Assembly (NCBI GenBank): GCA_021841795.1
Contig: JAKCDN010000123.1
Span: 1-8,305, forward strand
From: Acidobacteriota bacterium
Lineage (GTDB): Bacteria; Acidobacteriota; Terriglobia; Terriglobales; Acidobacteriaceae
Direction: 5' to 3'
DNA: 8,305 nt
Both the position numbers and the translations under genes were made by a program. Shown piece after piece: positions 6,217 to 8,305 of the stretch; positions within the stretch are counted from its first letter, which is position 1; every line of letters starts with the position of its first letter. The notes beneath the pieces were generated by a model. The model saw only the letters and a program-made list of their open reading frames with translations, made no database searches and was not told where the DNA came from.

Positions 6217-6222
6217 CTCCTT
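6217..6222 (-). promoter_or_regulatory. Ribosome binding site for the pstB GTG start
   Basis: Read on the minus strand this is AAGGAG, ten bases before the GTG at 6206-6204. It supports the GTG as the start. The remainder of the 110-base pstA-pstB gap shows no gene and only short inverted repeats, such as CCTCGAGG at 6253-6260. Confidence 0.75.
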
Positions 6223-6316
6223 CTGGTGCTGGTTCAATTCCCTTGGGCGAAGCCTCGAGGAAGCCGGCCACGCCGAACGACGATGAAGCGCGGCACACTC
6301 CGGGGAGCAGCGCCGG

Positions 6317-7207
6317 TTAGCTGTTGCCTTTCAAGACGCCGCGGCTGGTGACGAAGCGAACCAGGGAGACGGCGAGGACGATGAGGGCGATGAGAACGAG
6401 CGCGCCGGCCCAGGCGAGGCGGTGCTGATCCTCGTAAGGAGAGATGGCGTAGTTGAAGATCTGGAGGGGGAGCGCGGCGATGGGCTCATTCAGGTTGACG
6501 CTCCAGAACTGATTGCCGAGGGCAGTGAAAAGGAGCGGGGCGGTTTCTCCGGCGACGCGGGCAAAGGCGAGCATGCAGCCGGTGATGATGCCGGGCGAAG
6601 CGGTTTTGACGGTGATGGACAGCGTGGAGCGCCAGTTGGGAACGCCGAGCCCGAGAGCGGCTTCGCGAATGGCATTGGGCACCATCAGCAACATCTCCTC
6701 GGTGGTGCGGCAGACCGTGGGGATCATCATGATGCCGAGGGCGACGCCGCCGGCGAGCGCAGAAAAGTGGCCGAGGCAAGGAAGAAAAGCGATGTGGGGA
6801 AAGACGATGAGGGCATAGGCCGTCACTCCCATCACGATGGAGGGAACGCCGTTGAGCACGTCGGCGGTGAAGCGGACGGCGTTGGCGAGCCTGGTGCCGC
6901 GTCCGAACTCAGCCAGATAAATGCCGCTGCCGATGCCGATGGGGACGCCGATGAGGCTGGCGATGCCGAGGAGGACCGCGGAACCGACAATGGCGTTGGC
7001 CATGCCGCCGCCGGCCTCACCTTCAGGGGCGGGAACCTTGACGAAGAAGTTCCAGTTGAGCGACGAGGCGCCTTTGAAGATGAGATAGGCGAAGATGGCG
7101 GCAAGCGGGGCAATCACAAGGAGGGTCGCAATCACCGCCAGGACGGTAACGGCGTGGTCTGTGAAGGTGCGAAATCTGGAGCGAAGAGGAAATGCGTCTG
7201 TGCTCAA
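6317..7207 (-). CDS. pstA: PstA, permease subunit of the phosphate ABC transporter
   Basis: From the TTG chosen here the protein has 296 residues, the same as Escherichia coli PstA. Six hydrophobic segments can be seen near 21-45, 71-98, 119-142, 150-166, 205-228 and 264-285. The EAA loop that docks on PstB is REAALGLGVPNWRSTLSITV (181-200), followed by FARVAGETAPLLFTA, a typical PstA signature. With PstC it forms the transmembrane phosphate path. The open frame runs further upstream to 7285, but that would overlap pstC by about 60 bases and add an arginine-rich leader. The TTG at 7207 has AGGAG six bases before it and lies 16 bases after the pstC stop, so it is preferred. Confidence 0.95.
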   Translation of the reverse strand: MSTDAFPLRSRFRTFTDHAVTVLAVIATLLVIAPLAAIFAYLIFKGASSLNWNFFVKVPAPEGEAGGGMANAIVGSAVLLGIASLIGVPIGIGSGIYLAEFGRGTRLANAVRFTADVLNGVPSIVMGVTAYALIVFPHIAFLPCLGHFSALAGGVALGIMMIPTVCRTTEEMLLMVPNAIREAALGLGVPNWRSTLSITVKTASPGIITGCMLAFARVAGETAPLLFTALGNQFWSVNLNEPIAALPLQIFNYAISPYEDQHRLAWAGALVLIALIVLAVSLVRFVTSRGVLKGNS

Positions 7208-7213
7208 CTGAGT

Positions 7214-7218
7214 CTCCT
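7214..7218 (-). promoter_or_regulatory. Ribosome binding site that fixes the pstA TTG start
   Basis: Read on the minus strand this is AGGAG, six bases before the TTG at 7207-7205 and just after the pstC stop codon. It gives a PstA of the standard length and argues against the longer ATG-initiated frame. Confidence 0.8.
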
Positions 7219-7223
7219 GCGAC

Positions 7224-8273
7224 TTAACGCGCCTGCGAGGGCGCGCCCCGAGTGACGGCCCAGACCAGCATCCGGGCAATCGCATTCACGATGATGGTGA
7301 CAACAAAGAGGGCCAGACCAATCTCAACCAGGGCGCTGCGGTGCATGTCGCTCGTGGCCTCAGCAAATTCATTGGCGATGACCGAAGCCATGGTAGCGCC
7401 GTTGGCCAGGAACGAGCGGTGGATCTCCGGGGTGTTTCCCACCACCATCAGGACCGCCATGGTTTCGCCGAGGGCGCGGCCGAGGCCGAGGATGATGGCG
7501 CCAACGATGCCGATGCGGGCATTGCGGAGCACGCCGGTGCGGATCATCTCCCAACGGGTGGCGCCCAGGGCCAGTACGGCTTCGCGCTGAGAGTGAGGCA
7601 CGGCGGTCATGACTTCGCGCGTGAGCGAGGAGATGATGGGCAAGATCATGATGGCAAGGATGATGCCAGCGGCCATGTAGCCGAGGCCGGTGGGATTGTC
7701 GTCGGCAAAGAAGCCGGTCCAGCCCAGGGTTCTGGTGAGCGCGGGATTCAGGTACTCGCGCAGCAGCGGGACCAGAATGAAGATGGCCCACAGGCCGTAG
7801 ATGATGGAGGGAATGGCGGCGAGCAACTCCGTGAGAAAAGCGAGCGGAGCGCGCAGCACCCTGGGGCACATCTCGGTGAGGAAGACGGAGACGCCGATGG
7901 AGAGAGGCACGGCGAAGAGCAGCGCCAGGAACGAGGAGACGAGGGTGCCGTAAACGAAAGGAATGGCGCTGAAGTTGCCGTTGACGGGATCCCAGTAAGC
8001 CGGCTGGCCGGTCGTGGGATCTTTGGCTGCGGTATAGAAGAACTTGAGGCCGGAACGGGCCCAGTTGACCTGGGACTTATCAACCAACTGATAGGCAATG
8101 AGAACGACAATCAAAAAGATGCTGATGGCACAGAGCAGCATGAGGGTCTTGAAGATGCGATCGGCCAGAGCGGAGTTGCCGCGGGTCAGGAGATAACGAC
8201 GGATTTCGGAATGCTGCGGGGGGGCGGCAGGCGCCGGGGGCGGCGCGGCAGGATCGGAGCCTGGGGCAGGCAC
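7224..8273 (-). CDS. pstC: PstC, permease subunit of the phosphate ABC transporter
   Basis: The protein has 349 residues from a GTG. Six hydrophobic segments lie near 42-63, 107-130, 143-171, 198-216, 254-278 and 315-340. The EAA loop is REAVLALGATRWEMIRTGVL (230-249), followed by GLGRALGETMAVLMVVGN, a clear PstC signature. A periplasmic stretch (about 66-104) separates the first two membrane spans, as is usual. It pairs with PstA, which follows 16 bases downstream. The N-terminus is unusual: residues 3-20 are almost all Pro and Ala, before the conserved LADRIFK region near 36. No ribosome binding site is obvious before the GTG, and the frame stays open to the right window edge, so the true start may lie outside the window. 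Confidence 0.95.
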   Translation of the reverse strand: MPAPGSDPAAPPPAPAAPPQHSEIRRYLLTRGNSALADRIFKTLMLLCAISIFLIVVLIAYQLVDKSQVNWARSGLKFFYTAAKDPTTGQPAYWDPVNGNFSAIPFVYGTLVSSFLALLFAVPLSIGVSVFLTEMCPRVLRAPLAFLTELLAAIPSIIYGLWAIFILVPLLREYLNPALTRTLGWTGFFADDNPTGLGYMAAGIILAIMILPIISSLTREVMTAVPHSQREAVLALGATRWEMIRTGVLRNARIGIVGAIILGLGRALGETMAVLMVVGNTPEIHRSFLANGATMASVIANEFAEATSDMHRSALVEIGLALFVVTIIVNAIARMLVWAVTRGAPSQAR

Positions 8274-8305
8274 AGGGCGTGAAACTCGAATCTCGGGCGC
8301 AGTGG

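Noticed and set aside
6207..6316. Possible small gene or regulatory RNA in the pstA-pstB gap
   Set aside because: No start with a ribosome binding site except that of pstB, and only short palindromes such as CCTCGAGG. Nothing beyond the pstB translation signal is supported.
6422..8282. Long plus-strand open frames (277 and 313 codons) opposite pstA and pstC
   Set aside because: Composition is Gly/Asp/His/Glu-rich with no membrane or domain pattern, as expected from reading permease genes backwards. The minus-strand genes have full family motifs.

Overview
The window is GC-rich (roughly 60% or more by eye) bacterial chromosome with two convergent gene blocks that meet near position 4,680. The gene content and order point to a didermic bacterium: a TonB/TolA-like C-terminus, then tolB, pal and a ybgF/cpoB-type gene. 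A Pal with an Ig-like domain and an open, loosely spaced tol cluster fit Acidobacteriota (Terriglobia-like). That assignment rests on family resemblance from memory and no database was searched.

Left block, + strand, positions 1-4664. The window opens on the last 31 codons of a probable TonB/TolA-family energy transducer. A 231-base gap follows, holding a candidate promoter whose -35 lies inside a perfect 10-base palindrome. Next come tolB (periplasmic beta-propeller), pal (outer-membrane lipoprotein with an inserted Ig-like domain, TTG start), a 360-base non-coding stretch that begins with a strong hairpin, cpoB/ybgF (coiled coil, low-complexity linker, TPRs), and a gene for a lipoprotein-type RNase T2. 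TolB, Pal and CpoB belong to the trans-envelope Tol-Pal machine, which couples outer-membrane constriction and peptidoglycan work to cell division. The RNase T2 is an envelope nuclease placed at the end of this block.

Right block, - strand, positions 8273 down to 4693. This is the high-affinity phosphate transport operon in the order pstC-pstA-pstB-phoU. PstC and PstA form the membrane channel, PstB is the ATPase and PhoU is the signalling and brake protein. The genes are close together: 16 bases between pstC and pstA, 110 between pstA and pstB, and a 4-base ATGA overlap between pstB and phoU. A phosphate-binding protein gene (pstS) would be expected beyond the right edge, but it is not in the window.

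The two blocks converge with only 28 bases between the RNase T2 and phoU stop codons, and no clear intrinsic terminator lies there. I see no tRNA, rRNA, CRISPR array, insertion sequence or phage gene. The region looks like ordinary core genome. The points worth a second look are domain architecture (Ig-Pal, lipoprotein RNase T2, extended linkers and tails), repeated use of TTG/GTG starts backed by good ribosome binding sites, and a few RNA hairpins between the tol genes. I found no convincing evidence of an undescribed system.
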